Notes: generated by a model not told the origin, from the sequence alone. DNA of 64,000 nt from VBWE01 sp943372645 (GCA_943372645.1 CALRZN010000018.1:56553-120552); one strand, 5' to 3'. Positions 8,704-18,160 are shown, counted from the first letter of the stretch. Numbers and translations: made by a program.

Positions 8704-10680
8704 ATGCCCGTTTATATAAAACGCTTTTCATTGATCGTCCTGTTGCTGCTGAATGCAGGCAGCGGCTGGTGTGGTATTTCGGAAGGAGACCTGGTTAAAA
8801 AAGCAGATCTTCTTTTCGGACGCCGCGAGTATGAAATGGCTTATGATTATTACCTGAAGCTGAAAGCACTCTCACCCGATAAACTGCTTTATGAATACCG
8901 CGCAGGGGTGTGTGCCATTTACAACGGCGACGGACCAACCGCACTGGGTTTTCTGACCAACTGCCTGAGTAAAGACACCAGTCTGACGGACATTAATTTC
9001 TTCCTCGGCCGCGCATATCTCATTAACGACAAACCGGAAGAAGCACGTGGGTATTTCAAAAAACAGATTACAAAAGAGCCGGATGAAACGCAACGGGTAA
9101 GGCTGCAGTTTTATGTGAACTACTGCAATAACGCCATTGAACTTTTGAAAAAACCGGTTAACGCTACCGTTGCCAACCTCGGTCGCCCGCTCAACTCGCC
9201 CGGTGATGAATATGCGCCGCTCATTCTGCCCGGAGATGTGGGCATGCTGTTTACCTATAAAGGTGTGCAGAGCAAAGGCGGCAAACAATATGTGCTCGGA
9301 AGAAACGACTCGGCCGGTTTTTTCCTTGAAGATGTGCTGGAAAGCCGCGTTACCAAAAACGGCTGGTCAAACCCGTTGCCGCTGAGCGACAGTGTAAATA
9401 CCAAAATGCACGATGCATCAGCAGCCATTTCGCCTGACGGAAATACACTTTACATTTTCCGCAGCTCGTCAAAAAATGGCGGCGATATTTACGCCTGCAA
9501 AAAGCGTGGCATGGATTGGTCAATGCCCGAAAAACTGAAAGGTGCAATTAACAGCCCGCAGTGGGATGGCAGCATTACATTCAGCGTTGATGGACGTACA
9601 GCGTATTTCGCAAGCGATCGCCCGGGCGGATACGGTGGAAAAGATTTATACCGTGCAACGCTGCAGGACGATGGTACCTGGGGCAATGTGCAGAACCTTG
9701 GCCCGAACATCAATACACAATTGGATGATGACGCGCCGGCACTTTTTTCCGACGGCAAAAAAATGGCGTATGCCTCCAAAGGACAAAACAGCATGGGTGG
9801 TTATGATATTTTCTTTGCTGAACTGCTGGCGGATAACAATACCTGGAATGAAGGCAAAAACGCCGGTTACCCGATTAACTCCACCATGGATGATATTTAT
9901 TATGTGGTGGGTGCTGACGGGGTTTCTGCATTATTCAGTTCCAACCGCGCGGGCGGAAACGGGGGCATGGACCTGTACATTGTGGAACCGGGCGAACCGG
10001 CGAAAGCCAATGAACTGGTACTGATCAAAGGCTCCGTTACACTTGATGATATTCCTGCCGCTGCTACTGTTTCCGTTACCACCGGGGCAAAAGATTCGCT
10101 GTATGGTGATTACAAAAGCAACAAAACAAACGGACGTTATGCGGTCTCGCTTCCTCCGGGCAGTGATTATAAAATCACATTCATCATGAGTGGCAATGTG
10201 GATTCGATCCGCCAGTTTAATGCAACGGAAGTGAAAAGTTTTGTGTCGAAAGAATTTGATGTGGCATTTTATACCGATGCCTACAAACGTATTTTTTATG
10301 AACGATTTGGTATTAAAGACACCAGTGAACTGACCCGCCGGCTGATTTCACTTGCTGCAGACAGTTTGACGATGCCTACCGGGCAGAAAATGGTGATGCG
10401 CCGCGATTCCAGCACAAACTACCAGAACGAAGACGGGTCGGAAATTGCGAAAGGGCTGTTCATTGTAATCGGTTCATTCCGCAACGTGCCGTATGCGAAG
10501 CGCCTCCAGGAAAAGATTAAACTGGAAGCAAAATATCCTTCGCATGACCTGATTTACAACCGGAAAAACAAATTCACCTACGTTGTGGTTGCGCATCCGA
10601 AAGATCCGGTGGAGGCTGCTGAATGGGTTGCAAAGGCGCGCCTGGAGTATGCTGATGCGTGGGTGCAGAAGCTGGATTAA
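8704..10680 (+). CDS. PorE-like TPR / PD40 beta-propeller protein with C-terminal SPOR domain
   Basis: A 658-residue periplasmic or outer-membrane-associated protein. After a signal peptide (ending GSGWC, whose Cys could be a lipid site) come TPR-like helices (about 25-140), a PD40/WD40-like propeller with repeated AxxSPDGxTLYxxS and FSxDGRTAYFASDRPGG blades (about 155-430), a short carboxypeptidase-regulatory-like domain (about 440-515), and a SPOR-like domain (about 580-658; FIVIGSFRNVPYAKRLQEKI). The first three domains follow the order of PorE-type T9SS proteins, which normally end in an OmpA-like peptidoglycan-binding domain. SPOR domains bind denuded glycan strands, so the wall-anchoring role may be kept by a different fold. 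It is last in a unit with the CHU_C and PorP/SprF genes. The domain calls are good; the functional equivalence is inference. Confidence 0.85.
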   Translation: MPVYIKRFSLIVLLLLNAGSGWCGISEGDLVKKADLLFGRREYEMAYDYYLKLKALSPDKLLYEYRAGVCAIYNGDGPTALGFLTNCLSKDTSLTDINFFLGRAYLINDKPEEARGYFKKQITKEPDETQRVRLQFYVNYCNNAIELLKKPVNATVANLGRPLNSPGDEYAPLILPGDVGMLFTYKGVQSKGGKQYVLGRNDSAGFFLEDVLESRVTKNGWSNPLPLSDSVNTKMHDASAAISPDGNTLYIFRSSSKNGGDIYACKKRGMDWSMPEKLKGAINSPQWDGSITFSVDGRTAYFASDRPGGYGGKDLYRATLQDDGTWGNVQNLGPNINTQLDDDAPALFSDGKKMAYASKGQNSMGGYDIFFAELLADNNTWNEGKNAGYPINSTMDDIYYVVGADGVSALFSSNRAGGNGGMDLYIVEPGEPAKANELVLIKGSVTLDDIPAAATVSVTTGAKDSLYGDYKSNKTNGRYAVSLPPGSDYKITFIMSGNVDSIRQFNATEVKSFVSKEFDVAFYTDAYKRIFYERFGIKDTSELTRRLISLAADSLTMPTGQKMVMRRDSSTNYQNEDGSEIAKGLFIVIGSFRNVPYAKRLQEKIKLEAKYPSHDLIYNRKNKFTYVVVAHPKDPVEAAEWVAKARLEYADAWVQKLD

Positions 10681-10714
10681 ATCCCTGTAATACACATCCG
10701 CGCACTGTTAATGC

Positions 10715-10978
10715 ATGAAATGCCGGCCGGTATTATTGGGTTCTCTGCTCTTATTCCTCGCAGGGAATATTGCTTCCTGCAAAAATAAACTGCCTGTTGA
10801 TGGTGCGTTGGAAATAGGCTTCCCGTTTCGTTTTATTTATTACGTCTATACGAACCGGGATACGGGTTTTTACTTCAATATCGAAACATTAGGTGCAGAT
10901 ATCGCAATTGCATCAGGCGTTGCATGGTGCGCTGTTTGGGGCTATAATTACCTGCGCAAACGAATCAAGTCCGTTTAA
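10715..10978 (+). CDS. small putative lipoprotein with a membrane segment
   Basis: 87 residues, function unknown. The N-terminus is a hydrophobic stretch ending NIASC, a plausible lipobox with Cys22. Residues about 58-78 form a second hydrophobic stretch (GADIAIASGVAWCAVWGYNY) followed by basic residues, compatible with a membrane segment. The middle (GFPFRFIYYVYTNRDTGFYF) is aromatic and resembles short Bacteroidota membrane proteins with no assigned role. Its last 14 bases overlap the end of the convergent M23 peptidase gene. The ATG at 10715 is preferred over one at 10711 because it keeps this frame. Confidence 0.55.
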   Translation: MKCRPVLLGSLLLFLAGNIASCKNKLPVDGALEIGFPFRFIYYVYTNRDTGFYFNIETLGADIAIASGVAWCAVWGYNYLRKRIKSV

Positions 10979-12695
10979 ACGATTTCTTGTACACCACTTC
11001 GTTGCCTTTTTTATCCGCAACAGTCAGCACCAGTTCGTGATCGCCTTTACCCACGTGTTCATCAAACGTATAAAACAGCAGGCGTTTTTTGGGTTCGTAT
11101 TCCAGCAGCACCCATTTGCCGTCAATCAGCAGTTTGTATAAACCGATACCGCTGAAATTATCACCGACTGTAAAACCAATGAATTTTAAAGCAGAGAAAT
11201 CGGTCTGCACTTTTCCTTTCTGATCGAAATTGGAAGGCGTAACCGTTGGGGCTTTGGTATCGGTTCCGATGGTGTAGCTGCCGAATGCTTTGATGGTGCC
11301 GGTTACTTTGCCATCGGCAAATGTTCCCCCGGAGTAACTGCGCGTGCCTTTGTCGCTGATGCCTACAAGGAACGCTTTTGTTTTCAGTGAATCAGGCAGT
11401 AGCGGGGCATAAATGGAAAGCGTACAGGCATTGTGCAGCGGTATCAGCGGGTTGCCGATGCGCACGTACGGAACTTCTCCTTTGCCTGCAAGATTGCTGA
11501 TGCCAATGGAATCGCGCTCGTAAATGGATTTTTCAGGCATGCTGAAATCACATACATCTTTTATCCCGAGCGTGAGTGCAGCAGCGCAGTTGTGTATTTT
11601 TTTTGCAGCATCGGCGGCCGCTTTGGCCTGGGCGTAACCGGATTTGCTTTTCAGGATGAGGCTGCATTCGGCAGCATTGCCAAAACAATCGGCAATGCGG
11701 TAGCGCAATGTATCGGTGCTGTTGCTGTTCAGTTCCAGGCTGCCGTTGTTCTGCACATTGTAAAACACATGCAGGGGCGAACATTCGGCAACATAACTGC
11801 ATTGGTACAGTTTTTTGCGTTTTTCCTGTTCGGCATAATCAATAAAACAATTGATGCCGCGCGAATCGGCAAACCCCATGCGTTCGAGGCGATGCCCATA
11901 AAGCTGCGTTTTGTTTTTGAACAGTTCAATACAGTACACCCCGTTTTTTCCGTGCCGCAGGTTTTCGAAATCATGACATTCCACACCAACTTTAAAATGC
12001 CCGGAAAGTGTGATGGTTTCAGCAGCAACCGGCACATATTTTTTTCCTGCTTTTTTTACCGCGATGTATTTTGTTTTATTCACCCCGTTGATGGTGGAAT
12101 ACGCATCGAGCGGAAAAATGGCAATGGTTTGAATTACCGGTGCAACCGTATCGCGCACACCGAGGCCGAACAGTTGCGGATTTAATGCTTCTTCGGTTTG
12201 CGCATCACGAATTTCAAAATGCAGGTGCGGGCCGCCGGAGCTTCCGGTATTTCCGGAATAAGCAACGAGGTCGCCTTTTTTTACCGGCAGATCGCCGGGA
12301 CGTGGCAGCAGTTCGATTTCAGAAACTTCGCGGCTGTACTGTTCTTTTTCGAGGTATTCGCTGATGGCTTTGTTGTAATTATTCAGGTGCCCGTAAACGG
12401 TAACGTAACCGTTGGAGTGTGTAATGTAAAGTGCTTTGCCGTAACCATACGGGCCTACCTTTATGCGTGTAACATAACCATCGGCTGCGGCACGCACCGG
12501 CAGGTTTTGCTGGTTGCTTGTTGTGATGTCAATGCCGGCGTGAAAATGATTCGGACGCAGTTCCCCAAAGTTGCCCGACAGTTTCAGCGGGATATCCATG
12601 GGTGAACGGAAATAATTTTTCGGATACTCAACCTGCTGTGCCGCAAGGGTTACCGAAAAAAAACAGGACAGGTATATGGAAATAAGCTTTTTCAT
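10965..12695 (-). CDS. M23 family metallopeptidase (LytM domain), secreted
   Basis: A 576-residue exported protein, probably a peptidoglycan endopeptidase. The start at 12695 gives a signal peptide (MKKLISIYLSCFFSVTLAAQ); a longer upstream frame would run through the promoter and is not used. Residues about 25-210 are the M23/LytM domain with HFHAGIDI (first His and Asp ligands), GYVTVYGHLN and GPHLHFEIR (HxH ligands), so the zinc site looks complete. The remaining 360 residues are beta-rich, probably Ig-like or stalk domains (for example FGVRDTVAPVIQT-like and YTIGTDTKAPTVTPSNF segments), commonly seen behind Bacteroidota M23 domains. A TAnnTTTG element lies 15 nt upstream, back to back with the promoter of the divergent MORN/TonB array. 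Confidence 0.9.
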   Translation of the reverse strand: MKKLISIYLSCFFSVTLAAQQVEYPKNYFRSPMDIPLKLSGNFGELRPNHFHAGIDITTSNQQNLPVRAAADGYVTRIKVGPYGYGKALYITHSNGYVTVYGHLNNYNKAISEYLEKEQYSREVSEIELLPRPGDLPVKKGDLVAYSGNTGSSGGPHLHFEIRDAQTEEALNPQLFGLGVRDTVAPVIQTIAIFPLDAYSTINGVNKTKYIAVKKAGKKYVPVAAETITLSGHFKVGVECHDFENLRHGKNGVYCIELFKNKTQLYGHRLERMGFADSRGINCFIDYAEQEKRKKLYQCSYVAECSPLHVFYNVQNNGSLELNSNSTDTLRYRIADCFGNAAECSLILKSKSGYAQAKAAADAAKKIHNCAAALTLGIKDVCDFSMPEKSIYERDSIGISNLAGKGEVPYVRIGNPLIPLHNACTLSIYAPLLPDSLKTKAFLVGISDKGTRSYSGGTFADGKVTGTIKAFGSYTIGTDTKAPTVTPSNFDQKGKVQTDFSALKFIGFTVGDNFSGIGLYKLLIDGKWVLLEYEPKKRLLFYTFDEHVGKGDHELVLTVADKKGNEVVYKKSFKRT

Positions 12696-12710
12696 GAATC
12701 TTGTATGCAG

Positions 12711-12718
12711 CAAAGGTA
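12711..12718 (-). promoter_or_regulatory. -7 element for the M23 peptidase gene
   Basis: On the minus strand this reads TACCTTTG, a perfect TAnnTTTG, 15 nt before the ATG at 12695. It implies a very short leader and supports the internal start over the longer frame. Confidence 0.6.
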
Positions 12719-12742
12719 GTTTTACTGCCTGCCTAAAACTCA

Positions 12743-12750
12743 TATATTTG
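12743..12750 (+). promoter_or_regulatory. -7 element for the MORN/TonB_C gene array
   Basis: TATATTTG, a perfect TAnnTTTG, 18 nt before the ATG at 12769. A TTTTA tract about 19 nt upstream could serve as a weak -33 region. It supports the start at 12769 rather than the in-frame ATG at 12676. Confidence 0.6.
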
Positions 12751-12768
12751 ATAAACAACTTTTCAACC

Positions 12769-13755
12769 ATGCGAAGTGTATTGCTTTTTTTAGCCGCCGT
12801 TGCATTTACATGCACGTTACAGGCACAACCCGAAAACGGACCATTTACCGAACTGCATCCTGCAGGACAGAAAGCCGCATCGGGCATGATGAAAAACGGG
12901 AAGAAAGACGGGGAATGGAAATTCTGGACCGCCAACGGCGTACTCATCGAAGTTTCCAATTTCCGTGAAGGTGAACTCGACGGAAAAAGCAGTGAATACT
13001 ACGGCGAAAAATGGCTGAAAAAAGAAACGAACTACCGCAACGGCCAGCGCGACGGACTCACGCGTTTGTTTGATGAAAGCGGCCACCTGTACCAGACGAA
13101 AAACTACCGCAACGACGAACTCGACGGTGAATACACGGAATACACCTGGTACAACAACCGCGAAATGCCCCTGGTGAAATACAATTTCCGCGACGGCAAA
13201 AAAGAAGGCAAATACCAGGAGTGGCATACCAACGGCACGTTGCGCGCCGAAACCACATTCCGTTCCGATACCTTATTTACAGCTGTGGAAGTAACATACT
13301 CCAACGGTTACAAAACAAAACCAGGCGACAGTTATTATTGCGCCGAACTCCGCAACACACGCATTTTTTCCATGCTCGGTGAAAGCAAATTTGAAGAGGA
13401 ACTGGAAATGTGCGAGATGAATACCTACAACAATGTGCAAACGTATCCCGACGATCAACCCGAATTTATCGGTGGTATTGCAGCCATGCAGAAATTTATC
13501 AGCGACAGCACCCGTTACCCGAAACGCTGTAAAGACGCACAGCAGGGCGGTACCGCGTATGTGCAGTTTGTAGTGGAAAAAAGCGGTAAAACGAACCTTG
13601 TCCGCCTCGTGAAAGGTGTAAACAATTGCCCCGAACTGAATAACGAAGCCATTCGCATTGTACAGTCCATGCCGAAATGGAAACCCGCCATGATGGACGG
13701 GAAAAAAGTGCGCTGTTATTACACCATCCCGGTTAAATTCAAACCAGCCGGATGA
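12769..13755 (+). CDS. secreted MORN-repeat protein with C-terminal TonB domain (array member 1)
   Basis: 328 residues. A signal peptide (MRSVLLFLAAVAFTCTLQAQ) is followed by five MORN/YwqK-like units of about 22 residues, each with a K/RNGKxDGxWxxW pattern (about 35-165), a short linker, then a TonB C-terminal domain (about 225-328: PEFIGGIAAMQKFI, YVQFVVEKSGKTNLVRLVKG, MPKWKPAMMDGKKV, YTIPVKF). Automated pipelines call such proteins energy transducer TonB. It has, however, a cleavable signal peptide and no proline-rich spacer, so it is unlikely to link ExbBD to a receptor. It is first of five adjacent genes with the same C-terminal domain and overlaps the next by an ATGA junction. Role unknown; periplasmic binding or scaffolding is a guess. 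Confidence 0.85.
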   Translation: MRSVLLFLAAVAFTCTLQAQPENGPFTELHPAGQKAASGMMKNGKKDGEWKFWTANGVLIEVSNFREGELDGKSSEYYGEKWLKKETNYRNGQRDGLTRLFDESGHLYQTKNYRNDELDGEYTEYTWYNNREMPLVKYNFRDGKKEGKYQEWHTNGTLRAETTFRSDTLFTAVEVTYSNGYKTKPGDSYYCAELRNTRIFSMLGESKFEEELEMCEMNTYNNVQTYPDDQPEFIGGIAAMQKFISDSTRYPKRCKDAQQGGTAYVQFVVEKSGKTNLVRLVKGVNNCPELNNEAIRIVQSMPKWKPAMMDGKKVRCYYTIPVKFKPAG

Positions 13756-15593
13756 TGAAACGCAACCTGCTGACCCTGATTGCAGCGCTGCTGCTGTGTA
13801 CAACCCTGCATGCACAGGAAAAAAAGCGCTGGACGGTAACGTTTCATGCCAATGAAACCATTGCTTCGGAAGGTTACCTCGTCAATAAAAAAAAAGCGGG
13901 CAAGTGGAAGTACTACGACCCCAGCGGAAAACTGACGCATTACATCACCTATAAAAACGACCTGCGCAATGGCTGGGAAATGTATTACCTGCCAGACAAT
14001 GATACGTTGCGTTTGGTATATAACCGCAATGATGTGCCGGACAGCACCTATAAAGAGTGGGATATTGACGGGCGACTGATTACCAGCGGATTTTATAAAA
14101 ATGGTAAACGCGACAGCACCTGGAATTTCTGGAAAGCCATTCCTTCAACCGGGCAGAATTGGGTGTGGATGGTTCCAACATTTACCATTTCTGTTTCACC
14201 GGGATCAGGGCAGAAAAATAAACCGGCGCCGAAATATGTTGATCCCGGGCGCCTGGTAAAAACAGCCACGTATAAAAATGATGAATTAGACGGACCGTAT
14301 GCCGAATACGATCTAACCACGGCGCAGCAGCTCATCAGCGGCGCGTACAAAGCAGGCAGAAAAAACGGCGCATTTATCGAAATGACCAAAGACCGCAAAG
14401 GGTATATGGAATACACCTGGCGCAACGATACGCTGGTAAAAGAAGCCGAGCTTTGGGATGCCTCCGGGCGGCAGCGGAAAAAAGAATACGAATTGCGTGA
14501 TGGCGTGAAATACGGTTCGTACCGCGAGTGGTATGATTATTCAGCGGTAGAAAAACTGACCGGTTCGTACCGGAACGGTTTGCGTGAAGGCCTCTTTACT
14601 GAGTTCAATAGTGCCGGAAAAAAGAAACTCACTTACACCTATGTTGCCGGTGTGCTGCAGGGCGAACGCTGTGATTATGATGCGAATGGAAATATTGAAA
14701 CACGGGGTTACCTGAAAAACAGCATGTACGACAGTACATTCACCGAATTTTATGAAACCGGTGAAAAATACTGGGAAGGCCGTTGCCGAAACGGTTTGTT
14801 CGAAGGCGAGTTTACTGCATTTTACAAAAGCGGCATTGCGAAAGAAAAAGGATTTTACAGCAACGATGTGCGCGAAGGAACCGTTTACGGTTTTACCACC
14901 GATGGCCGCAGGCAGTTCACAGCCGGTTACAAAAACGGCATGCTGCACGGGCTGTACCTTGAATATCACGAAAACGGAAACGTGTTTATTTCACAGCAGT
15001 TTCTGAACGATACGTTTGCAGGTACACCCACCTATTTTAATGAAAAAGGAAAACCGATTGTCTACATCGCACAAAATGCAAACAGCAACGGGCCATTGCG
15101 TGTGGATGAACCGATAGAAGTTGTAGTGCGTACGAGCAACATTTCGCGGTATTATAATGGTGGATATACGGCAACTCCGGTTCCGGTAAAACCTGATCTG
15201 CCGGCCCTGCTGCGCAAAAGAGCAAATGAAGTGCTGGAGATGAACCGGCAGCGTGCAACGGCACTGCCCGGTGAAGAATGGGTTGAAGTTTCTGAACGCG
15301 CTGAATTTCCGGGTGGAATGGAAGCATTCCGGCAATTTGTTCAAAAGAATGCGATGTATCCCCAGGTGGAACGTGAAATGGGCATTCAGGGCAGCCTGTT
15401 CATGAAGATTACCATTGACAAAACAGGTACGCTCACCGCCATCGAATTACTGAAAGCATTACCCGGAAGTACCTATACCGCCAAAGAAGCGGAACGCGTG
15501 CTGAAAAATTCGCCCAAATGGAAACCCGCGAAAAAGAACGGCCGCGCTGTTGATGATGAATTCACAATAAGGTTTAAATTTGTGCTTGAATGA
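13752..15593 (+). CDS. secreted MORN-repeat protein with C-terminal TonB domain (array member 2)
   Basis: 613 residues: a signal peptide ending TLHAQ, roughly a dozen MORN/YwqK-like units over residues about 30-440 (for example YKNGMLHGLYLEYHENGNV), a linker, and a TonB C-terminal domain (about 515-613: AEFPGGMEAFRQFVQKNAMY, GIQGSLFMKITIDKTGTL, SPKWKPAKKNGRAV). It uses the ATG that overlaps the previous stop (ATGATGA), so translation is probably coupled. It is about twice as long as member 1, the difference lying in the number of repeats. No membrane anchor is visible beyond the signal peptide. Confidence 0.85.
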   Translation: MMKRNLLTLIAALLLCTTLHAQEKKRWTVTFHANETIASEGYLVNKKKAGKWKYYDPSGKLTHYITYKNDLRNGWEMYYLPDNDTLRLVYNRNDVPDSTYKEWDIDGRLITSGFYKNGKRDSTWNFWKAIPSTGQNWVWMVPTFTISVSPGSGQKNKPAPKYVDPGRLVKTATYKNDELDGPYAEYDLTTAQQLISGAYKAGRKNGAFIEMTKDRKGYMEYTWRNDTLVKEAELWDASGRQRKKEYELRDGVKYGSYREWYDYSAVEKLTGSYRNGLREGLFTEFNSAGKKKLTYTYVAGVLQGERCDYDANGNIETRGYLKNSMYDSTFTEFYETGEKYWEGRCRNGLFEGEFTAFYKSGIAKEKGFYSNDVREGTVYGFTTDGRRQFTAGYKNGMLHGLYLEYHENGNVFISQQFLNDTFAGTPTYFNEKGKPIVYIAQNANSNGPLRVDEPIEVVVRTSNISRYYNGGYTATPVPVKPDLPALLRKRANEVLEMNRQRATALPGEEWVEVSERAEFPGGMEAFRQFVQKNAMYPQVEREMGIQGSLFMKITIDKTGTLTAIELLKALPGSTYTAKEAERVLKNSPKWKPAKKNGRAVDDEFTIRFKFVLE

Positions 15594-17317
15594 ACGCACG
15601 AATTACCGCGGCCCTGCTGCTCCTGTTTTTTTCCTGTACCCTTTTTGCACAGACAGACCTTCCGAAACGCGGGCTGTATGTATCGTTTCATCCGAACCAC
15701 AAAAAAGCATGGGTGGGTAAATGCCGCCATTACCAGAAACACGGCAAATGGAAATACTTCGACGAGCAAGGCAATCTGCTGAAAGTAGAACCGTATTCAC
15801 ATGGTAAGCTGAACGGCCTGAAAAAAGAATTTTTTGCAAACGGCAAAACGGCTTCTGAAGGCGCATACATCAACGACAAACCCGAAGGCGAATGGAAAAC
15901 CTGGGGGCCGGAAGGGCAACTGTTGCTGGCTTTTAATTACAAGGACGGACAACCAGTTGGAACCTGGCAATACTTTTACGGCAACGGAAAAATAAGGCGA
16001 ACGGAATATTACCTCGCCGGGAAAAAAGAAGGTGTGCAGCACGAGTTCTGGGAAAACGGAAATCCGAAAACAGATATATCTACTTCTGCCGGCATACGCA
16101 ACGGGCTGACCATTAATTATGACAGCAACGGCAAGCGTACATCACAAACAGAATTTGTAAACGACATCAAGCACGGGCTGGAACAGGAATGGAAAAACGA
16201 ACAGCTGGTAAAAGCGGCGGAATACCGCAACGGCCTGCTCAACGGATTTGTCCACCACTGGAACAGCAAAGGCGATACGCTGGAATGGGCTTCGTATGTG
16301 AACAACATCCGTGAAGGGCAAACCATCCGCTGGAAAAACAATAAACGGGTAAGTGAAGAATTTTATGTGAATGACAAACAGCAGGGCCAGTGTAATTATT
16401 ACGACCGGCAGACCGGCAATTTGCTTTACATCCGCTGGATGAATGCGGGAAAACCAGACAGCCTGCAAACTTTTTACGCGAACGGGCAGCGCCAGAACCG
16501 CGAATGTTTTAACGATGCCGGGTTGCGCAACGGCCGTTATTTTGAATGGAGCGAAAACGGCAATGTGCTTGTGACCGGTTATTATTTTAACGGGCAGAAA
16601 CAGTTTGTGTGGAAAGTGTTTTACCCGAACGGTAATTTAAAATCCATTGCCACATATCAGCTCGGCAGCCTCAGCGGTGCGTACTCGCGTTATTATGGAA
16701 ATGGTAAAAAAATGTTCCTGCAGCAATTTGCAGTAGGGGAGGCCGAAACCAAAGCGGAAGGCAAGCCGCAGATATGGGACGAAAACGGCAAACCGCTGAA
16801 ACCGGGCAGTACACAATACGAAGCCATCAAAGCCAGCGTGTATGTGGAAGAAACATTTGTGAAACCGGTGAATACGGATAAACGGTATCCGCCGGTTGAA
16901 ACAACAGATGGTGCATCAATTGCCACGCCTGTTGAACAGATCGGTACCGATGCATCACCGGTGATGATAACAAAGAATGACCTGGTGATTGAAAAAGAAG
17001 AAGCTGTTTTTTCATTTGCAGAACAAATGCCGGTTTTCCCGGGCGGGGAAGCGGCGTTAAATAAATTCATAACAGAAAATATCCGTAAGCCCGGAGGTTA
17101 TTCCGATACAGACAGCAGGGGTGTCGTTTTTTTAAATTTTGTAGTTAATGCAGATGGATCAGTAAGGGATGTCAAAGTAATGAAGGACATGAAAGGCAAA
17201 CCGGAGTTTTCCGAAGAAGCCATACGCGTCATCAAAAGCATGCCGAAGTGGGAGCCCGGGAAAATGAATGGCAGGCCCGTTGCTGTAAGCATGACTATTC
17301 CGGTGCGGTTTAATTAA
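15590..17317 (+). CDS. secreted MORN-repeat protein with C-terminal TonB domain (array member 3)
   Basis: 575 residues with the plan of member 2: a signal peptide ending TLFAQ, about a dozen MORN-like units to residue about 385, a variable linker of about 85 residues, and a TonB C-terminal domain (about 480-575: MPVFPGGEAALNKFITENI, VVFLNFVVNADGSVRDVKVM, MPKWEPGKMNGRPV, TIPVRF). The ATG overlaps the previous stop by 4 nt. Lys- and Asn-rich MORN units are best conserved between members 2 and 3, which suggests tandem duplication. A 69-nt gap with its own promoter-like sequence follows. Confidence 0.85.
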   Translation: MNARITAALLLLFFSCTLFAQTDLPKRGLYVSFHPNHKKAWVGKCRHYQKHGKWKYFDEQGNLLKVEPYSHGKLNGLKKEFFANGKTASEGAYINDKPEGEWKTWGPEGQLLLAFNYKDGQPVGTWQYFYGNGKIRRTEYYLAGKKEGVQHEFWENGNPKTDISTSAGIRNGLTINYDSNGKRTSQTEFVNDIKHGLEQEWKNEQLVKAAEYRNGLLNGFVHHWNSKGDTLEWASYVNNIREGQTIRWKNNKRVSEEFYVNDKQQGQCNYYDRQTGNLLYIRWMNAGKPDSLQTFYANGQRQNRECFNDAGLRNGRYFEWSENGNVLVTGYYFNGQKQFVWKVFYPNGNLKSIATYQLGSLSGAYSRYYGNGKKMFLQQFAVGEAETKAEGKPQIWDENGKPLKPGSTQYEAIKASVYVEETFVKPVNTDKRYPPVETTDGASIATPVEQIGTDASPVMITKNDLVIEKEEAVFSFAEQMPVFPGGEAALNKFITENIRKPGGYSDTDSRGVVFLNFVVNADGSVRDVKVMKDMKGKPEFSEEAIRVIKSMPKWEPGKMNGRPVAVSMTIPVRFN

Positions 17318-17323
17318 TGACTT

Positions 17324-17354
17324 TTTGCGGTTTGTGAAAAAGCGGTTAAACTTG
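17324..17354 (+). promoter_or_regulatory. candidate promoter for array members 4 and 5
   Basis: TTTG (17324-17327), a 19-nt spacer and TAAACTTG (17347-17354), one mismatch from TAnnTTTG, 32 nt before the ATG at 17387. Spacing matches the Bacteroidota primary sigma factor. Confidence 0.45.
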
Positions 17355-17386
17355 CGTCTTCAACCCGTAAAATATACTATTCGTTA

Positions 17387-18160
17387 ATGCTGTATAATCT
17401 AAAAGCAATTCAGAAATTACTGTTTTTGGCTTTACTTTTTTTGCCAACGATTACAGCTAACGCCCAGCCCGCCGATACCACCATCTATACCGTTACCGAT
17501 TCCATGCCCGTGTTTCCCGGCGGAACAGATGCACTGAAAAAATACCTTGAAGAACATACGCGTTACCCGGTTTCGGAAATGCAATGGGATACAAGAGTTA
17601 CCGTTATTGTTCGTTTTGTGGTAGAAAAAGACGGAACAGTTTCAGGAGTTGTACCTGTTAAGGAAGTAAAAGACGGCCCTGGTTTTACTGCAGAAGCTTT
17701 GCGTGTGGCCCGCAGCATGCCGTTCTGGTTTCCTGCGTACAATAAGGGGTTACCTGTACGCTGTTATATGTACATCCCGGTGAAATTTGTTCCTGCTCCT
17801 AAACCCGCAATCCGTGATACGCTTGCCATTTCGGATAATGCGCCACTTGTAAATCCTGAAGTTCATCCCATGTTTCCCGGCGGTGACAGTGAACTGATGA
17901 AATACATTCGTGGGCATATTGTTTATCCGCAATTATGCCTCGAAATAGGTGTAACAGGAGTGGTGTGGGTTAACGTAACCGTGGAAACCGATGGCAGCCT
18001 TTCGGAGATAACAGCAGCGAAGGAAGTGAAAGAATGTCCGCCATTAACACAGGAAGCGTTGCGCCTGGTAAAAAACATGCCACGCTGGATACCCGGTACC
18101 TATAACGGAACCACTGTTCGTATGGGAATGCGAATTCCTGTTAGATTTGTATTGAACTAA
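17387..18160 (+). CDS. secreted protein with two tandem TonB C-terminal domains (array member 4)
   Basis: 257 residues: a signal peptide ending ANAQ, then two successive TonB C-terminal domains (about 33-135 and 155-257) and nothing else. Both copies carry the PVFPGG or PMFPGG opening, a YP turn, a [IV]VRFVVEKDG or WVNVTVETDG strand, a MPFWFPA or MPRWIPG helix end and a final IPV[KR]F strand. A direct repeat of this domain without an anchor or MORN repeats is unusual and supports a binding rather than an energy-transducing role. It sits 12 nt upstream of member 5. Confidence 0.8.
   Translation: MLYNLKAIQKLLFLALLFLPTITANAQPADTTIYTVTDSMPVFPGGTDALKKYLEEHTRYPVSEMQWDTRVTVIVRFVVEKDGTVSGVVPVKEVKDGPGFTAEALRVARSMPFWFPAYNKGLPVRCYMYIPVKFVPAPKPAIRDTLAISDNAPLVNPEVHPMFPGGDSELMKYIRGHIVYPQLCLEIGVTGVVWVNVTVETDGSLSEITAAKEVKECPPLTQEALRLVKNMPRWIPGTYNGTTVRMGMRIPVRFVLN

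Noticed and set aside
11433..12185. 250-codon frame opposite the M23 peptidase gene
   Set aside because: The opposite strand has a complete zinc-site protein with signal peptide and promoter; this frame shows no motif.
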